DNA of 64,000 bases from positions 3,665,501-3,729,500 of the forward strand of contig NZ_CP112881.1 of NCBI RefSeq assembly GCF_026409565.1, read 5' to 3'. Source of the stretch: Sneathiella aquimaris. GTDB lineage: Bacteria > Pseudomonadota > Alphaproteobacteria > Sneathiellales > Sneathiellaceae. Below the pieces are notes generated by a model, which saw only the letters and a list, made by a program, of their open reading frames with translations, searched no databases and was not told the origin of the DNA. Shown in pieces: positions 63,062 to 64,000 of the stretch. The position numbers were made by a program, and so were the translations under genes. Each line of letters begins with the position of its first letter. Within the stretch, counting starts at the first letter, position 1.

Positions 63062-63808
63062 GAACTGTGCCGCCCGTTTTTCGGCGAGCGCCGCCCGGCC
63101 TTCCGCAAAATCATCGGATTCCAAACATTTGATTTGGCGCTGGACCGCCGCATCTGCATCGAAGGCGGATCGGGCGATGTCGTTGAACGTGGCTTTCATT
63201 CCCCGAAGGCTGAGCGGTGCCAACGCCAACAGATCCGCCGCCAAGGCTTGTGTCTTTTGCTCCAGTTGGTCGGCATCCTGGGCCAGATAATCAAGAAATC
63301 CGATCTCTTTCAATTCACTTCCGCGCATTGTCTCCAAGGCTAAAAACAAGCGTTTCGCCGGTCCCAGACCAAGCCTTGAAACGGCCCGCGCCATTCCTGA
63401 TGCATGATAATGAATACCGATTTTAGCCGGTGGAATAAAACATTTCATGGCCGTTGTACCGACGCGAAAATCACAGGCGAGCGCAAGATCTGTTCCACCG
63501 CCATAAACCCCTCCATTTAATTTGCATATGACGGGGAAAGGCAGGCTTTCAATCCGATTGGACAAAATTTCCAAAGGGTTAGCACTAAAATTATAGTCTT
63601 TTAATTCACCGAGATCAGCGCCCGCACAGAAACTTTTCCCCGTTGCCGTCAGAACTCCAACCCGGATGTCATCGTTGTTTGCCTGCACCTCAAGATGGTC
63701 CGACAACGCCGCCATCTCTTTTGGGTTCAAAACATTATGCTGTTCCGGTTTGTTGAGTGTGACTGTCAGCACATGATCCTTCTGATCGGATGAAAAGAAA
63801 GTGCCCAT
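63050..63808 (-). CDS. Crotonase-fold (enoyl-CoA hydratase/isomerase-like) protein
   Basis: A 252-residue crotonase. The oxyanion hole segments SFCAGADLGEL and GGVYGGGTDLALACDF are present. However, both glutamates used by enoyl-CoA hydratase are replaced: the GGGCEL position reads GGGTDL (D107) and the following PE position reads PP (P127). It is therefore not a standard hydratase and may be an isomerase or another crotonase. The ATG at 63808 follows AAGGGG at long spacing; an upstream frame to 63871 lacks support. Confidence 0.82.
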   Translation of the reverse strand: MGTFFSSDQKDHVLTVTLNKPEQHNVLNPKEMAALSDHLEVQANNDDIRVGVLTATGKSFCAGADLGELKDYNFSANPLEILSNRIESLPFPVICKLNGGVYGGGTDLALACDFRVGTTAMKCFIPPAKIGIHYHASGMARAVSRLGLGPAKRLFLALETMRGSELKEIGFLDYLAQDADQLEQKTQALAADLLALAPLSLRGMKATFNDIARSAFDADAAVQRQIKCLESDDFAEGRAALAEKRAAQFKGV

Positions 63809-63864
63809 AACTTGATTACCCCTTGTTCTTGGTTTTAATGACTTGTAACACAGGGTTTGATTAT

Positions 63865-64000
63865 TTGACAAAATCTCTGTTCATTCGCGATTTCAACAGC
63901 CGGTACCAGATGACTATGCGACGCCTCAAAATGGGATTATCAACGATCCTGGGACTCAAAAAACAGGGTTTCTTTATTCCCTACCGGTATGCGGACACGG
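63865..64000 (+). CDS. Start of an unidentified gene, cut by the window end
   Basis: An open frame runs to the window end, encoding MTKSLFIRDFNSRYQMTMRR and on to GFFIPYRYADT. I cannot name it from 45 residues, although GFFIPYRYA recalls the start of some alphaproteobacterial methyltransferase-type proteins. The start is uncertain: ATG at 63838, TTG at 63865 (AGGG nearby) and ATG at 63910 are in frame. It diverges from the crotonase gene. Confidence 0.5.
   Translation, partial: MTKSLFIRDFNSRYQMTMRRLKMGLSTILGLKKQGFFIPYRYADT

Noticed and set aside
1-64000. Mobile elements, CRISPR arrays, tRNA or rRNA genes
   Set aside because: No transposase or integrase genes, no regularly spaced repeats and no tRNA or rRNA signature were seen on reading through; a tRNAscan or repeat search could still find something short.

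Overview
The window reads as core chromosome of a free-living alphaproteobacterium, most likely a marine Rhodospirillales/Sneathiellales/Kiloniellales-type organism. The evidence is the gene content: DUF1127, metX-metW, a phaC-phaA-phaB cluster with a divergent phaR, a DUF2125 protein, a TIGR02302/DUF4175 protein between lysA and its neighbours, DUF2628 inside the his operon, and hrcA-grpE and dnaK-dnaJ as separate units. Genus was not resolved. I saw no insertion sequence, prophage, CRISPR array, rRNA or tRNA. Base composition looks even throughout (judged by eye, not computed).

Layout. 1-3 kb: a DUF1127 protein, a ChaC-type cyclotransferase, a DMT permease and a DUF2125 protein. 3.1-8.8 kb: an aromatic amino acid operon (chorismate mutase with a degenerate prephenate dehydratase tail, hisC, prephenate dehydrogenase), divergent from metX-metW. 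8-11.4 kb: a methyltransferase, glyoxalase II, a cupin, a glyoxalase I-like protein and a DMT permease. 11.5-15.8 kb: the polyhydroxyalkanoate locus (64-residue protein, short PHA synthase, thiolase, reductase, terminator; phaR divergent). 16-22.3 kb: an unknown gene, msrA, a MocR regulator followed by an orphan oligopeptide-binding protein, yaaA and trpD2. 22.3-28.3 kb: DUF4175 protein, lysA, a 43-residue LptM-like lipoprotein, argH and a TlpA-like thioredoxin. 28.3-35.5 kb: small regulators, periplasmic proteins, yifB, and a PACE efflux gene divergent from a MarR regulator.

35.5-48.8 kb: gshB, a BON lipoprotein, yraN and an LppC-type lipoprotein, then hemW-rdgB-rph divergent from hrcA-grpE, then rarD, dnaK, dnaJ and dapB. 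48.8-55.6 kb: DUF2244, nth, a lipoprotein/EI24 pair, an amidase, a PfkB kinase and a multidomain adenylate cyclase with an SDH-like membrane anchor and a 2Fe-2S domain. 55.6-59.8 kb: his operon hisB-DUF2628-hisH-GNAT-hisA-hisF-hisE. 59.8-64 kb: a small unknown protein, hslV-hslU, a degenerate receiver protein, a crotonase lacking both usual acidic residues, and the start of another gene.

Genes are packed tightly. Many operon neighbours overlap by ATGA, GTGA or TGATG, and four convergent pairs share their stop codons in a 4-bp overlap. The most unusual items are the redox-sensor-like cyclase, the chorismate mutase with a dead-looking dehydratase domain, the small protein coupled to a short PHA synthase, the receiver without its phospho-acceptor Asp, and the crotonase without catalytic glutamates. 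No wholly new multi-gene system could be demonstrated from sequence reading alone.
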